Notes: generated from the letters alone by a model not told the origin. A stretch of DNA of 64,000 bases from Azonexus sp. (GCA_030691385.1 JAUYEI010000051.1:1-64000), one strand, 5' to 3'. Shown: positions 1 through 9,655, counted from the first letter of the stretch. A program made the numbers and translations.

Positions 1-147
1 TGGCTGCAAACGCAGAGTGCCCTGGGTGATTTGCTCGATGTCGATTTCACGGCCCTGTCGCACATGCGCCTGTGCCGCGCCTCGGATGTGCTGATGCGCC
101 ATCCCGCCGCGATTGAAGAGCATCTGTTCAGTACCATTCAACCTTGA
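1..147 (+). pseudogene. Fragment of an IS1634-like (IS4-group) transposase, cut by MITE-A
   Basis: An open frame runs in from the window edge for 48 codons and stops at a TGA that lies inside the left terminal repeat of MITE-A. The peptide contains RLCRASDVLMRH followed by AIEEHLF. This resembles the 'LYRA-D-LL-H-AIE-LF' segment that precedes the catalytic DDE part in IS1634-type transposases, as I remember the family. The sequence stops where that family continues into its catalytic region, so the gene is probably broken by the inserted element. It could also be the end of an unrelated protein. The assignment is a pattern match from memory. Confidence 0.4.
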
Positions 148-383
148 AACCTCAGTTGGACGTGGCTGATGGTGCGCCCGGGCGGGATGGCCGGCGCGAA
201 GCGACGCGACGCCGCAGCAGGCTCATGCCGGCAAGAAGGAGCGACAAAACCGGGCGCCCGACCAGGCGTGCCAGCGGCCACGTAGCGCTGTCAGCCAAGG
301 GGTGAATCGCCTCGAAGACACAAAGGCCCGTATTCAGGCGGCTGGCCAAGGCTGGATAAGCGGTCAACTGAGGTTTCAAGGTT
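140..383. mobile_element. MITE-A, full-length copy (244 bp, 19-bp terminal inverted repeats)
   Basis: The ends AACCTTGAAACCTCAGTTG (140-158) and CAACTGAGGTTTCAAGGTT (365-383) are perfect inverted complements. The interior is GC-rich and encodes no transposase; its short open frames recur only because the repeat recurs. Parts of the same sequence are found at 29752-29846 (left end), 32306-32341 (the two tips only), 55603-55720 and 62035-62175 (right ends). This is the only complete copy in the window. It sits between a transposase fragment and a headless Fic gene, consistent with insertion into an already decaying region. No clear target duplication is visible. Confidence 0.8.
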
Positions 384-836
384 CAAGCCAATTTTGCCGG
401 ACAAACGAAATTCGTGGATCCGGGATTCGTGCGCGGCACGCTCCTGGAAGGTGTAAAGCTTGCCTCAAGCGTGCCCGAAGGGATCGCCCGGGCGATCTTC
501 TATGCCTTTCTGGTTTCCGACATTCACCCGTTTAACGATGGGAACGGACGACTTTCCTGGCTGATGATGAATGCCGAACTCTCGCGCACAGGGCGCTGTC
601 GGATCATCACTCCAACGATCTACCACGAGCAGTATGTCGACGCCCAACGTGCGCTGACACGAGGTAACGATCCCGAGCCGCTGATCCGCGTGCTTGGTCA
701 TATTGCCGAATGGGCGACGCTGTTCAGCTACGCCGACGTACGCCAGACCGTGACCATGATGAAGCCGTCAAACGCATTCGAGGAAGACCCCCGCGAGTTC
801 AGGCTCTTGCGGCCAGATGGCGGCATTTTCGCCTAA
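384..836 (+). pseudogene. Fic-family AMPylase-type protein, 5'-truncated by MITE-A
   Basis: The frame opens directly out of the right end of MITE-A and runs about 150 codons to a TAA at 834. It contains the intact Fic core HPFNDGNGR, with catalytic His and the anion-binding Gly-Asn-Gly-Arg loop, followed by an RIITPTIYHEQY segment typical of Fic proteins. Fic enzymes transfer AMP or related groups from nucleotides to protein hydroxyls. The N-terminal half, including any inhibitory helix, is missing, and the frame enters from repeat sequence with a stop at 369-371. A GTG at 414 could start a short product, but a functional protein is unlikely. Probably a chromosomal Fic gene decapitated by element insertion. 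Confidence 0.75.
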
Positions 837-1013
837 TACATAAATATCGTTCTTCTGGCCATGGAATTTGTGCTCCTCTGATGGCAGGCTCCGGGAAATC
901 CCGAAAAACGGGCGGCAGTATCACCAGCGCGGCACCAACCGGCCATTGTGGATATCCGAATTGTGGAAAGCCACATTGACCCTGACGGAAAAACGTGGTG
1001 TACCATTTTCCCC

Positions 1014-2999
1014 ATGAATTACACCCTCCCCATTTCCCCCGGCAGTTCGCGCCGGCTGCGCTGGCTGCTCGCCCTGCCCAAGCTCGGCATCGTCCTGCTG
1101 CTGGCCGCCCTGCTCTCGCTGCTCTGGCTGCTGCACCGCACCGAAGCCGAAGAGGAGCGTTCGGCACTGATCAAGGATGTCCTCTGGCTGGAACAAAATC
1201 TGCGCTTCCACCTGAACGGCAATGAAGAGCAATTTCAGCAACTGGCGCTGGAAATGGCCGACCGGCCCGACCGCCAGAAAATATTCCGGCTGCGCGCCGA
1301 GCACATGCTCAAGAACTCTCCGGACATCGCGCAGATTCTCTGGCTCGACGCCGGACAGCAGGTCGTCGATGCCCTGCCCACCGCCAGCCTTCAGGAAGGC
1401 CAGGCCGGCGCGCTCGCCCCACCACTGACTGCGAAGGCTTTCGAACTGGTCAGCCGGCTCGGCAAACGCCAATACAGCGAGCCATTTTTTCTCGACGATC
1501 ACCGTGCCTTTGTCGCGCTGCTCATCCCGATTTATCGCGAACGCCAGGTCGCCGGGATGCTGGCGGTGACCTACCCGCTCGACACCCTGCTGGCCAACCA
1601 GGTGCCCTGGTGGTTCACCGAAAAATACAAGGTCGAGATCGTCGACGACAACGACGTCCGGTACGCCACCAAGACCAACATCGAAGGGAATAGCGACCTG
1701 CGCCACGTCATCCCCTTCGATCCGCCCGGCGGCGGATTGCTGTTGCGCGTCACCAGCTATCGTTCGCCGGACAACACCCTGCAACGGCTGCTGGTGGTTG
1801 CCATTTTCCTGCTCGCCGCCGGCGTCTTCTGGAGCCTCTGGCTGGTTCGCGACCTGATGAAAAAACGCTCGCACGCCGAGGATGCCCTGCGCGCCGAGCA
1901 CGCCTTCCGCACCGCCATGGAAGATTCGCTGACCGTCGGCATGCGCGCCCGCGATCTCAAGGGCAAGGTCATTTACGTCAATCCCGCCTTCTGCCGGATG
2001 ACCGGCTTCAGCGCCGAAGAATTGATGAACCAGGCCCCGCCCATGCCCTACTGGGCGCCGGAACAACTGCAGGAAACCTTTGCCATGCACCAGACGGTAC
2101 TGGCCGGCCAGGCGCCGCTCGACGGCTTCGAGATCACCTTCATGCGCAAGAACGGCGAGCGTTTCCACGCCCTCGTCTACGAAGCCAAGCTGATCGACGG
2201 CAACGGCAACCACACCGGCTGGATGGCCTCGGTCGTTGACATCACCGAGCGCAAGCGCGCCGAGGAACTGGCCCGTCAGCAGCAGGAGCAACTGCAATTC
2301 ACCTCGCGTCTGGTGACCATGGGCGAAATGGCCTCGACCCTGGCCCACGAACTGAACCAGCCCCTGGCCGCGATCGCCAGCTACAACACCGGCTGCCTGA
2401 ATCTGCTGAACGGCGGCCAGACCAGCCCACAGGAAATCCTGCCCGCCCTGGAAAAGATCGGCCTGCAGGCCCAGCGCGCCGGCAAGATCATCCGCCGCGT
2501 CCATGATTTCGTCCGCAAGAGCGAGCCCAAACGGGCGCCCTGCGCGGTCGGCGAAGTGATCGAGGACTGCCTCGGCTTCGTCGAGGCCGAGGCGCGCAAG
2601 CGCCACATCCGGATCGATTGCGACCTGCCCCCGCTACCGCCCGTGCCGGCCGACCGGCTGATGCTCGAACAGGTGCTGCTCAACCTGATCCGCAACGGCA
2701 TGGAAGCGATGACCGCGACCCCGGAAGCCGAACGCGCCTTGCACATTGCCGTCGAAATCAACGACAGCGAACTGCTGGTCAGCGTCGGCGACCAGGGCAG
2801 CGGTATCGCCCCCGAAGTCCGCGCCAAGCTGTTCACCGCCTTTTTCACCACCAAGCCGGAAGGCATGGGCATCGGCTTGTCGATCTGTCGCTCGATCATC
2901 GAATTCCATCGCGGCCGCCTGTGGGCCGAGGACAATCCCCAATCGCCGAGCGGAAGCGGTACGATATTCCGCTTCACCCTGCCCCTGGAAGCCGCATGA
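1014..2999 (+). CDS. PAS-domain sensor histidine kinase, DctS/FixL type
   Basis: Membrane-bound sensor of a two-component system, about 661 residues. One membrane helix lies near residues 20-42 and a second near 260-282. They bracket an extracytoplasmic domain of the kind seen in DctS-like dicarboxylate sensors. A PAS domain, an H-box (TLAHELNQPLAAI, phosphorylated His about residue 445) and an ATPase domain with GSGI and GMGIGLSICRSII follow. The ATG at 1014 is preferred to a GTG at 948 because it places the hydrophobic helix at the usual distance. The stop overlaps the ATG of the response regulator, so the two are co-translated. The ligand cannot be told from sequence; no dctP/Q/M transporter lies alongside. 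Confidence 0.85.
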   Translation: MNYTLPISPGSSRRLRWLLALPKLGIVLLLAALLSLLWLLHRTEAEEERSALIKDVLWLEQNLRFHLNGNEEQFQQLALEMADRPDRQKIFRLRAEHMLKNSPDIAQILWLDAGQQVVDALPTASLQEGQAGALAPPLTAKAFELVSRLGKRQYSEPFFLDDHRAFVALLIPIYRERQVAGMLAVTYPLDTLLANQVPWWFTEKYKVEIVDDNDVRYATKTNIEGNSDLRHVIPFDPPGGGLLLRVTSYRSPDNTLQRLLVVAIFLLAAGVFWSLWLVRDLMKKRSHAEDALRAEHAFRTAMEDSLTVGMRARDLKGKVIYVNPAFCRMTGFSAEELMNQAPPMPYWAPEQLQETFAMHQTVLAGQAPLDGFEITFMRKNGERFHALVYEAKLIDGNGNHTGWMASVVDITERKRAEELARQQQEQLQFTSRLVTMGEMASTLAHELNQPLAAIASYNTGCLNLLNGGQTSPQEILPALEKIGLQAQRAGKIIRRVHDFVRKSEPKRAPCAVGEVIEDCLGFVEAEARKRHIRIDCDLPPLPPVPADRLMLEQVLLNLIRNGMEAMTATPEAERALHIAVEINDSELLVSVGDQGSGIAPEVRAKLFTAFFTTKPEGMGIGLSICRSIIEFHRGRLWAEDNPQSPSGSGTIFRFTLPLEAA

Positions 3000-3592
3000 G
3001 TACGCCCCAAGCCTACCTGGTCGACGACGACGAAGCGATCCGCGACGCCCTCTCCTGGCTGCTCAAGTCGCGCGGCCTGCCCTACACGGCCTTCGCCTCG
3101 GCGGAAAGCTTTCTCGCCGCCTGGCACAAAGGAATGAGCGGCTGCGTCGTTCTCGACATGCGGATGTCCGGCATGAGCGGACTGGACTGTTTCGACCAGC
3201 TGCGCGAACGCCAGTCGACCCTGCCGGTGATTTTCCTGACCGGCCACGGCGACGTGCCGCTGGCCGTCGCCACGCTGAAAAAGGGCGCCTTCGACTTCTT
3301 CGAAAAACCGCTCAACGACAACGACCTGGCCACCCGTATCGAGGAGGCCATGGCCCTCGACGCCCGCCAGCGGGAAGCGAATGCTACGGTCGATTCGGTA
3401 AAAGCACGAATTTCCAGCCTGACCACCCGCGAGCGGCAAATCATGGAACTGGTCGTCGCCGGCAAGTTCAACAAGGTCATCGCCGACGAACTGAACATCA
3501 GCATGCGCACCGTTGAGGTACATCGAGCCAATCTTTTCGACAAAATGCAGGTAAAAACCGCGGTCGAACTAGCCAATCTGCTTAAACCCTGA
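2996..3592 (+). CDS. FixJ/DctR-family response regulator (REC + LuxR-type HTH)
   Basis: A 198-residue transcription regulator. The receiver domain has the acidic pair in YLVDDDEAIRDAL, the phospho-acceptor Asp at residue 54 (VVLDMRM), the T in FLTGHGD and the K in EKPLND. The C-terminal helix-turn-helix (LTTRERQIMELVVAGKFNK then MRTVEVHRANLFDKM) is of the NarL/FixJ class. It is coupled to the kinase upstream by a 4-base ATGA overlap, so it is almost certainly the cognate partner. The promoters it controls are not evident in this window. Downstream genes (trxA, rho) are housekeeping and separated by about 107 bp. Confidence 0.9.
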   Translation: MSTPQAYLVDDDEAIRDALSWLLKSRGLPYTAFASAESFLAAWHKGMSGCVVLDMRMSGMSGLDCFDQLRERQSTLPVIFLTGHGDVPLAVATLKKGAFDFFEKPLNDNDLATRIEEAMALDARQREANATVDSVKARISSLTTRERQIMELVVAGKFNKVIADELNISMRTVEVHRANLFDKMQVKTAVELANLLKP

Positions 3593-3699
3593 TGTCGATG
3601 CTTCCCCTGTGCTTCTTTTTTCGCTAGCATCACGCCACATTCACGTCGCCAATCCGGCGCAAACTTACCGATTCGTTTCACCCATCCCATGAGGCAACC

Positions 3700-4026
3700 A
3701 TGAGCGAGCACATCCATTACGTAACCGACGACACATTTGAAGCGGAAGTGCTGCAATCGCAGCAACCCGTTCTCGTCGACTACTGGGCCGAATGGTGCGG
3801 CCCCTGCAAGATGATCGCTCCGATCCTCGACGAAGTAGCCACCGAATATGCCGGCAAACTCAAAGTGGCCAAGGTCAACATCGATGACAACCAGGGCACC
3901 CCCGCAAAATATGGTATCCGCGGCATTCCGACCCTGATGATTTTCAAGAACGGCAACATCGAAGCAACCAAGGTCGGCGCACTCTCCAAGTCCCAACTCG
4001 CCGCCTTTATTGACAGCAACCTGTAA
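3700..4026 (+). CDS. trxA: Thioredoxin 1
   Basis: Cytosolic protein disulfide reductase of 108 residues, the normal length for TrxA. The redox motif is WCGPCK in the expected context ([16 protein letters not shown]), with the conserved cis-proline loop [11 protein letters not shown] and the buried Asp in VDYW. The family reduces ribonucleotide reductase, methionine sulfoxide reductase and PAPS reductase. It precedes rho and rpmE, a gene order common in betaproteobacteria. The gap to rho is 162 bp, so rho may have its own promoter. No unusual residues. Confidence 0.97.
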   Translation: MSEHIHYVTDDTFEAEVLQSQQPVLVDYWAEWCGPCKMIAPILDEVATEYAGKLKVAKVNIDDNQGTPAKYGIRGIPTLMIFKNGNIEATKVGALSKSQLAAFIDSNL

Positions 4027-4042
4027 TCTCCGTAGTCTCCCG

Positions 4043-4071
4043 GCCTGAAGGTGCGTCCTGCACTTTCAGGC
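4043..4071 (+). terminator. Hairpin after trxA
   Basis: GCCTGAAGGTGC and GCACTTTCAGGC can form a 12-bp stem with one G-U pair and a five-base loop, 17 bases after the trxA stop. There is no T-run behind it, so it is either a weak or Rho-assisted terminator or an mRNA 3'-end stabiliser. Confidence 0.4.
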
Positions 4072-4188
4072 AGATGCCCCCGGCCAAGCGCCCGGACATC
4101 ACTCCCCACCCAAAAGCTCTCAAGCTATCGCGCCCCCGGCCTCGGGCAGCCGCCCGGCCCATAATTGATTGGCGCCACACACTCCTAC

Positions 4189-5448
4189 ATGCAACTTTCC
4201 GAACTCAAAACACTACACGTCAGCAAACTGCTGGACATGGCCACCGAGCTGGTCATCGAAAACGCCAACCGGATGCGCAAGATGGAGCTGATCTACGCCA
4301 TCCTGAAAGCCAAGGCCAAAAACGGCGAAACCATCTACGGCGATGGCACACTGGAAGTGCTCTCGGACGGCTTCGGCTTTCTCCGCTCTGCCGACACCTC
4401 CTATCTCGCCAATCCGGATGACATCTACGTCTCCCCGTCGCAAGTCCGCCGCTTCAACCTGCGCACTGGCGATACCGTCGAAGGCGAAATCCGCACACCG
4501 AAGGATGGCGAGCGCTACGTTGCGCTGACCAAACTTGATCGCATCAACGGTTTCCCGCCGGAAGCCAACAAGAACAAGATCATGTTCGAGAACCTGACGC
4601 CGCTGCACCCGACGCGTCACCTCAAGCTCGAACGCGACATCAAGTCCGAAGAAAACATCACCAGCCGCGTCATCGACATGATCGCCCCGAACGGCTGTGG
4701 TCAGCGCGGCCTGCTCGTCGCCCCCCCGAAGACCGGCAAGACGGTGATGCTGCAGAACATCGCCCACGCCATCACGGCCAACCATCCGGAAGTTACGCTG
4801 ATCGTCCTGTTGATCGACCAGCGCCCGGAAGAAGTCACCGAAATGACCCGCACCGTCAAGGGCGAGGTCGTCGCCTCGACCTTCGACGAACCGGCCACCC
4901 GCCACGTCGCCGTGGCCGAAATGGTCATCGAGAAGGCCAAGCGCCTGGTCGAGCACAAGAAGGATGTCGTCATCCTGCTCGACTCGATCACCCGCCTCGC
5001 CCGCGCCTACAACACCGTCCAGCCGGCCTCCGGCAAGGTGTTGACCGGCGGCGTCGACGCCAACGCCCTGCAGAAGCCGAAGCGCTTCTTCGGTGCCGCG
5101 CGCAACATCGAGGAAGGCGGCTCGCTGACCATCCTCGCTACGGCCCTGATCGACACCGGCTCACGCATGGACGAAGTCATTTACGAAGAGTTCAAGGGCA
5201 CCGGCAACTCGGAAATCCACCTCGACCGGCGCATGGCCGAAAAGCGGATGTACCCGGCAGTCAACGTCAATCGTTCGGGCACCCGTCGCGAAGAACTGCT
5301 GCTCAAGCCGGACGTCCTGCAAAAGATGTGGGTCCTGCGCAAGCTTTGCTACCCGATGGACGACCTCGAAGCCATGGAATTCCTGCTCGACAAGGTCAAA
5401 TCGACCAAGGGCAATCAGGAGTTTTTTGACGCCATGCGTCGGGGCTGA
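4189..5448 (+). CDS. rho: Transcription termination factor Rho
   Basis: Hexameric RNA-dependent ATPase/translocase that ends untranslated transcripts, 419 residues as in E. coli. The N-terminal RNA-binding cold-shock-like fold includes [17 protein letters not shown]. The Walker A loop is APPKTGKT, Walker B is [15 protein letters not shown], and the Q/R loops follow ([21 protein letters not shown]). The ATG at 4189 gives the canonical MQLSELK start; an in-frame TTG at 4165 would add eight atypical residues. The bicyclomycin-site region looks intact. rpmE follows after 91 bp. Confidence 0.98.
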   Translation: MQLSELKTLHVSKLLDMATELVIENANRMRKMELIYAILKAKAKNGETIYGDGTLEVLSDGFGFLRSADTSYLANPDDIYVSPSQVRRFNLRTGDTVEGEIRTPKDGERYVALTKLDRINGFPPEANKNKIMFENLTPLHPTRHLKLERDIKSEENITSRVIDMIAPNGCGQRGLLVAPPKTGKTVMLQNIAHAITANHPEVTLIVLLIDQRPEEVTEMTRTVKGEVVASTFDEPATRHVAVAEMVIEKAKRLVEHKKDVVILLDSITRLARAYNTVQPASGKVLTGGVDANALQKPKRFFGAARNIEEGGSLTILATALIDTGSRMDEVIYEEFKGTGNSEIHLDRRMAEKRMYPAVNVNRSGTRREELLLKPDVLQKMWVLRKLCYPMDDLEAMEFLLDKVKSTKGNQEFFDAMRRG

Positions 5449-5539
5449 TAAAAATATTGCAAGCCGGTGATTATTTAACGATAATGCACGGCTTACCAGA
5501 TCGGCCACATCCGCCGGTCGCTTGACTTAAGGACTAAAG

Positions 5540-5761
5540 ATGAAAGCCAATATCCATCCGGATTACAACGAGATTCAGGTGACCTGCTCCTGCGGCAGCA
5601 CCTTCACGACCAAGTCGACCATGAAGAAAGCCCTTCACGTCGAAGTTTGTTCGCTCTGCCACCCGTTCTACACCGGCAAGCAGAAGATCGTCGACACCGC
5701 CGGCCGTGTTGAACGCTTCAACCAGAAATTCGGCGCCATGCGCGGCAAGGCTGCTGCCTGA
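5540..5761 (+). CDS. rpmE: 50S ribosomal protein L31, zinc-binding (C+) form
   Basis: Ribosomal large-subunit protein of 73 residues. It has the cysteine-containing form of L31: CSCGS near residues 16-20 and [12 protein letters not shown] near 37-48 supply Zn ligands. In many bacteria this form is replaced by the Cys-less paralogue under zinc starvation; no paralogue is in this window. The gene is preceded by GGACTAAAG as ribosome-binding region and ends in a strong intrinsic terminator, marking the end of the trxA-rho-rpmE group. Confidence 0.97.
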   Translation: MKANIHPDYNEIQVTCSCGSTFTTKSTMKKALHVEVCSLCHPFYTGKQKIVDTAGRVERFNQKFGAMRGKAAA

Positions 5762-5780
5762 TCGGCACGAATTACGGTAT

Positions 5781-5808
5781 AAAAGGCAGCCTTATGGCTG
5801 CCTTTTTC
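5781..5808 (+). terminator. Rho-independent terminator of rpmE
   Basis: AAAGGCAGCC, the loop TTAT and GGCTGCCTTTTTC form a compact GC stem followed by a T-run, 20 bases after the rpmE stop. Confidence 0.9.
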
Positions 5809-5833
5809 ATTTCTGGCAAAGATTGCCTGACTC

Positions 5834-7468
5834 ATGCCTGACTCGCTCACGCTGATTCGCGACACCTTGCGTCGGGGCATTCGCCTGCCGCCGGTTGGCT
5901 GGGTGCTCGCCGCCATCCTGGCTTTCTACGTGCTGGCCGGCCTGTTCGGCCGCGACCCGTGGAAGGGCGAGGACGCCATCCACATCGGTGCCGCCTGGCA
6001 CATGCTGAACTACAGCGACTGGCTGTCGCCCGACATCGCCGGCCGCCCCTTCCACGAACCGCCGCTCTACTACTGGAGCGCTGCGCTGACCGGCATGCTG
6101 TTCGGCGGCCTGCTGCCGTTGCATGAAGCGATGCGCCTGGCCAGCGGCATCTGGGTGGCGCTGGCGCTCATCGGTCTCTATTACGCCGGCCGCGAACTGT
6201 ATGGCGAGGACAATGCGGCCGCCAGCCCGCTGCTGCTCGCCGGCTGCGCCGGCCTGCTCTTCCACGCCCACGACGCACAGCCGATGCTCATCGCGCTCGC
6301 CGCCTATGCCGGCGGCCTGGGCGGGCTCGCTGCCATCGGCCGCAAACCGCGCCTGACCGGCATTTTCTACGGCCTCGCCGTGGCCGGCTGCCTGCTCGGC
6401 ACCGGCATCGCCCCGACCCTGCCCTTGCTGGCCATCGCCCCCGTCGCCTGGTGGTTGTCACCGGACCGGCCGAAGGCCCTGCATACGCTGCTTATTGGCC
6501 TGGCCATCGCGACCGTACTGATTCTGCCCTGGCCCTTGCTGCTGCTCAATCTGGAACCGGCGCGCTTCCATGCCTGGCTGGCGGCCGAACTGGCCCCCCT
6601 GAAAACGCCGTTCTCCCTTGACGGCGGCGGGCGTTTCATTGCCATGCTGCCCTGGTTTGCCTTCCCGGCCTTTCCCCTGGCGCTGTGGACGCTGCGCCTC
6701 AGGCGCAATGAAATCAAGGCGCCGGCGCAATTGCTGCCGCTTGTCTTTCTGTTGCTTACCTTGCTCCTGCTGGCCTGGGCCTACCGCCCCCGGCAGATTC
6801 CCGCCCTGCTTCTGTTGCCGCCGCTGGCGCTGCTCGCCACGCCGGGCGCTCTGGCCTTGCGCCGCGGGGCAGCCAATGCCTTCGACTGGTTTGCGATGTC
6901 GACCTTCAGTCTGTTCATCGGCATCGTCTGGCTCGGCTGGTCAGCCATGGCCCTCGGCTGGCCGGGGCAGATGGCAAAACGGGCATTGGTCTTGCGTCCC
7001 GGTTTCACCGGGCATTTCGATTTGTTGGCACTCATGGTCGGACTGGCGGCGACGGCATGGTGGATCTGGCTGATCGTCACTGCGCCGCGCTCGCCGTATC
7101 GCAGCCTGACGCACTGGACGCTGGGTTGCACGACGCTGTGGCTGCTGGCGACGACGCTGATCATGCCGTGGTTCGATTTCAACAAGTCCTACCGCCCGGT
7201 CGCCCAGGCCATCGCCCGGACGCTCCCGGCCGATCACGGCTGCCTGGCCGAGCGCGGACTGAATCAGACCCAACTGGCTTCGCTGGCTTATTTTGTCGGG
7301 ATCGAACCGGCCAACGAAGACTCGAAGGCGGGACAGGCTTGCCACTGGCTGCTCGTCGTCGGCGACACACGCAGCGAACTGGCGGCGCCGAATGGCAAAT
7401 GGACCAAGGTCTGGGAAGGCAACCGGCCAGGCGACCGCAAGGAAACCTTCCGCCTTTTCCGGCGGTGA
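5834..7468 (+). CDS. ArnT/PMT-like integral membrane glycosyltransferase (GT39/GT83 type)
   Basis: A 544-residue polytopic membrane protein with about eleven hydrophobic segments and a C-terminal extracytoplasmic tail. The first loop has GEDAIHIGAAWHML and FHEPPLYYW, matching the acidic-residue loop and 'EPPLYYW' region of 4-amino-4-deoxy-arabinose transferase and related polyprenyl-phosphate-sugar-dependent transferases. It probably moves a sugar from undecaprenyl phosphate to a lipid or protein on the periplasmic side, but acceptor and sugar are unknown. No lipid A modification genes flank it. It stands alone between the rpmE terminator and the convergent orn. Confidence 0.75.
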   Translation: MPDSLTLIRDTLRRGIRLPPVGWVLAAILAFYVLAGLFGRDPWKGEDAIHIGAAWHMLNYSDWLSPDIAGRPFHEPPLYYWSAALTGMLFGGLLPLHEAMRLASGIWVALALIGLYYAGRELYGEDNAAASPLLLAGCAGLLFHAHDAQPMLIALAAYAGGLGGLAAIGRKPRLTGIFYGLAVAGCLLGTGIAPTLPLLAIAPVAWWLSPDRPKALHTLLIGLAIATVLILPWPLLLLNLEPARFHAWLAAELAPLKTPFSLDGGGRFIAMLPWFAFPAFPLALWTLRLRRNEIKAPAQLLPLVFLLLTLLLLAWAYRPRQIPALLLLPPLALLATPGALALRRGAANAFDWFAMSTFSLFIGIVWLGWSAMALGWPGQMAKRALVLRPGFTGHFDLLALMVGLAATAWWIWLIVTAPRSPYRSLTHWTLGCTTLWLLATTLIMPWFDFNKSYRPVAQAIARTLPADHGCLAERGLNQTQLASLAYFVGIEPANEDSKAGQACHWLLVVGDTRSELAAPNGKWTKVWEGNRPGDRKETFRLFRR

Positions 7469-7488
7469 CCGAAGCGGTTGTACGGCAA

Positions 7489-8034
7489 TTAACTTTTCAG
7501 AAAATGCTCGCGGTAATACTTCATTTCGTCGATTGATTCGTAGATATCGGCCAGCGCCGTGTGCTTGCTCTTTTTCTTGAAGCCCTTGTAGATCTCCGGC
7601 TGCCAGCGCTTGCACAGCTCTTTCAGGGTGCTGACATCAAGATTGCGATAATGGAAAAAGGTTTCCAGCGTCGGCATGTAGCGAGCCATGAAGCGCCGAT
7701 CCTGGCCGATGGAATTGCCGCACATCGGCGAATGACCGGCCAGCGAGTATTTCTTCAGAAACTCCAGAGCCTGGGCTTCGACTTCAGCCTCATTCATTGC
7801 CGAGGCCTTGACCTTGTCGATCAGGCCGGAACGACCGTGGGTTTTCTGGTTCCAATCATCCATGCCGGCGAGGATTTCGTCGCTCTGATGGACAACCCAG
7901 GCGGGCGACTCGGCGACCATTTCGAGCTCCGAATTGGTGACGACCATGGCCATTTCGATAATGCGGTCGCCATCCGGGTTCAGACCGGTCATTTCCATGT
8001 CCAACCAGACGAGGTTGTTTGCAGTGCCTGCCAT
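7489..8034 (-). CDS. orn: Oligoribonuclease
   Basis: 3'-to-5' exonuclease that degrades two-base RNA and pGpG, 181 residues. DEDDh motifs are present: [11 protein letters not shown] near the start, [14 protein letters not shown] in the middle, and [21 protein letters not shown] at the end. The ATG at 8034 gives the standard short N-terminus; the frame stays open upstream but that would add 21 unrelated residues overlapping the divergent protease gene. Through pGpG removal Orn completes c-di-GMP breakdown, which fits the HD-GYP and GGDEF proteins in this window. Confidence 0.97.
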   Translation of the reverse strand: MAGTANNLVWLDMEMTGLNPDGDRIIEMAMVVTNSELEMVAESPAWVVHQSDEILAGMDDWNQKTHGRSGLIDKVKASAMNEAEVEAQALEFLKKYSLAGHSPMCGNSIGQDRRFMARYMPTLETFFHYRNLDVSTLKELCKRWQPEIYKGFKKKSKHTALADIYESIDEMKYYREHFLKS

Positions 8035-8090
8035 ATAATTGCCCGAATCCCTGAAAACCGCGATTTTCGCACAGCTTTGGTCCCCCATCC

Positions 8091-9341
8091 GTGACACCTG
8101 ACTTCACTTTCATTTTTCTGCTTTTTTTCGGGTTGACCGTGGCAGTCCGCCTCTGGCTCAAACTGCGCCACATCCGTTTCGTCGCCGCCCACCGCAACGC
8201 CGTGCCGGCCGATTTCGCCGAACGCATTGCCTTGCCGGCGCATCAAAAAGCGGCTGATTACACGGTCGACCGCAGCAAGACGGCCATCGTCGGCACGCTG
8301 ATCGAGGCCGTGCTGCTGCTGGCCTTCACCCTCGGCGGCGGCCTCGCTGCCCTGCACGATTTCTGGTCGCTCCACCTGGACAACCTGGCCTACGGCCTGG
8401 CGATGATCTTCAGCGTCATGATCATTTCCGGCCTGATCGACCTGCCGCTCTCGCTCTACAGCCAGTTCGTCATCGAAGCCCGGCACGGCTTCAACCGGAT
8501 GACCCTCGGCCTGTTCTTCACCGACCTGCTCAAGCAAACCCTGCTCGGCGTCGCCATCGGCGCCCCGGTCATCGCCGCCGTGCTCTGGCTGATGGGCGCC
8601 ATGGGCCAGTACTGGTGGCTTTACGTCTGGCTGTTCTGGAGCAGCTTCAACCTGCTCATCATGTTCGTTTACCCGACCTGGATCGCGCCGCTCTTCAACA
8701 AGTTTTCGCCGCTTGAAGACGGCGAGATGAAATCGCGCATCGAAGCCCTGCTCACCCGCTGCGGTTTCCGCTCCTCCGGCCTCTTCGTCATGGATGGGTC
8801 GAAGCGTTCGAGCCATGGCAACGCCTATTTCACGGGCTTCGGCAACAACAAGCGCATCGTCTTCTTCGACACCCTGCTGGCGCGCCTCGAACCGCCCGAA
8901 GTCGAAGCCGTGCTGGCGCACGAACTCGGCCATTTCCGCAAGAAACACGTCGTCAAGCGCATGGTCCTGATGTTTGCCGGCTCGCTCGCTTTCCTCTGGC
9001 TGCTCGGCCAGTTGATCGACGCCCCGTGGTTCTACGCCGGCCTCGGCGTACCGGCGCAAAGCACGGCGCTGGCGCTCATCCTCTTCTTTCTGGTCATGCC
9101 GGTGTTCACCTTTCTGCTCAGCCCGCTCATGAGTCAGCTTTCCCGCCGCCACGAATTCGAGGCCGATGCCTACGCGGCTCAACACGCCGCTGCCGACGAC
9201 CTCATCCGCGCCCTGGTCAAGCTCTATCAGGACAACGCCTCAACCCTGACCCCCGACCCGCTACACTCGCTGTTCCACGATTCCCACCCGCCAGCAGCGC
9301 AACGCATTGCGCACCTGCAACTTCAGGAGAAACCCGCATGA
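8091..9341 (+). CDS. M48 family (STE24-type) membrane metalloprotease
   Basis: 416-residue integral membrane peptidase resembling CAAX-prenyl protease Ste24. The zinc site HELGHF lies near residue 280 and the third ligand is in the [13 protein letters not shown] segment. About seven hydrophobic helices are visible. It starts with GTG at 8091, 56 bp from the divergent orn start. Its first helix (residues 6-18, [13 protein letters not shown]) is encoded by a copy of the dispersed 39-bp repeat. Bacterial members are thought to act in membrane protein quality control; the substrate here is unknown. The stop overlaps the ATG of the next cytochrome gene. Confidence 0.9.
   Translation: MTPDFTFIFLLFFGLTVAVRLWLKLRHIRFVAAHRNAVPADFAERIALPAHQKAADYTVDRSKTAIVGTLIEAVLLLAFTLGGGLAALHDFWSLHLDNLAYGLAMIFSVMIISGLIDLPLSLYSQFVIEARHGFNRMTLGLFFTDLLKQTLLGVAIGAPVIAAVLWLMGAMGQYWWLYVWLFWSSFNLLIMFVYPTWIAPLFNKFSPLEDGEMKSRIEALLTRCGFRSSGLFVMDGSKRSSHGNAYFTGFGNNKRIVFFDTLLARLEPPEVEAVLAHELGHFRKKHVVKRMVLMFAGSLAFLWLLGQLIDAPWFYAGLGVPAQSTALALILFFLVMPVFTFLLSPLMSQLSRRHEFEADAYAAQHAAADDLIRALVKLYQDNASTLTPDPLHSLFHDSHPPAAQRIAHLQLQEKPA
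8107..8144 (-). repeat. 39-bp dispersed repeat, copy inside the M48 protease gene
   Basis: The reverse complement contains CCACGGTCAACCCGAAA, then an A-rich stretch and a TGAAA end. It differs from the 15-base core at one position. It is translated as the first membrane helix of the protease. Confidence 0.7.
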
Positions 9342-9652
9342 AAACAGTCACCGCACTGCTTGCCGCCTGCCTGATCGCCCTGCCGGCACTGGCCGCCGAG
9401 CCGTGGGGCAATGCCGATCCGAAAGTCGGCAAGGAACACCATGACAAGGCCTGTGTCGCCTGCCATGTCCGCCTCTACGGCGGCGATGGCAGCAAGATGT
9501 ACACCCGCGACGGTCGCCTGCTGTCGACCAAGCTCGACATCCTGCAACGCGTCGCCACCTGCAACTCGCAGGTCAAGGCCGGCTGGTTCCCGGAAGAAGA
9601 GGCCGAAGTCGCCGCTTACCTGAACCAGCAGTACTACCACTTCAAGGATTAA
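9338..9652 (+). CDS. Small periplasmic monohaem cytochrome c
   Basis: 104-residue precursor with a clear Sec signal peptide ([20 protein letters not shown], cleavage after residue 20) and one haem-binding CVACH near residue 42. The remainder is short and lacks a strong distal Met motif, although KMYTRDG could supply one. It overlaps the protease stop by ATGA and is followed four bases later by rsgA, so the three genes form an operon. Its electron-transfer partner is unknown. Confidence 0.85.
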   Translation: MKTVTALLAACLIALPALAAEPWGNADPKVGKEHHDKACVACHVRLYGGDGSKMYTRDGRLLSTKLDILQRVATCNSQVKAGWFPEEEAEVAAYLNQQYYHFKD

Positions 9653-9655
9653 GGG

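Noticed and set aside
152-379. Short frame reading LTAYPALASRLNTGLCVFEA, recurring at 61727-62173
   Set aside because: It recurs because both places are copies of MITE-A; it reads through the terminal repeat and is not a conserved gene.
1014-3592. Naming the first kinase/regulator pair dctS/dctR
   Set aside because: The architecture fits, but no dicarboxylate transporter genes are adjacent and many FixLJ-like systems share it, so no symbol was given.
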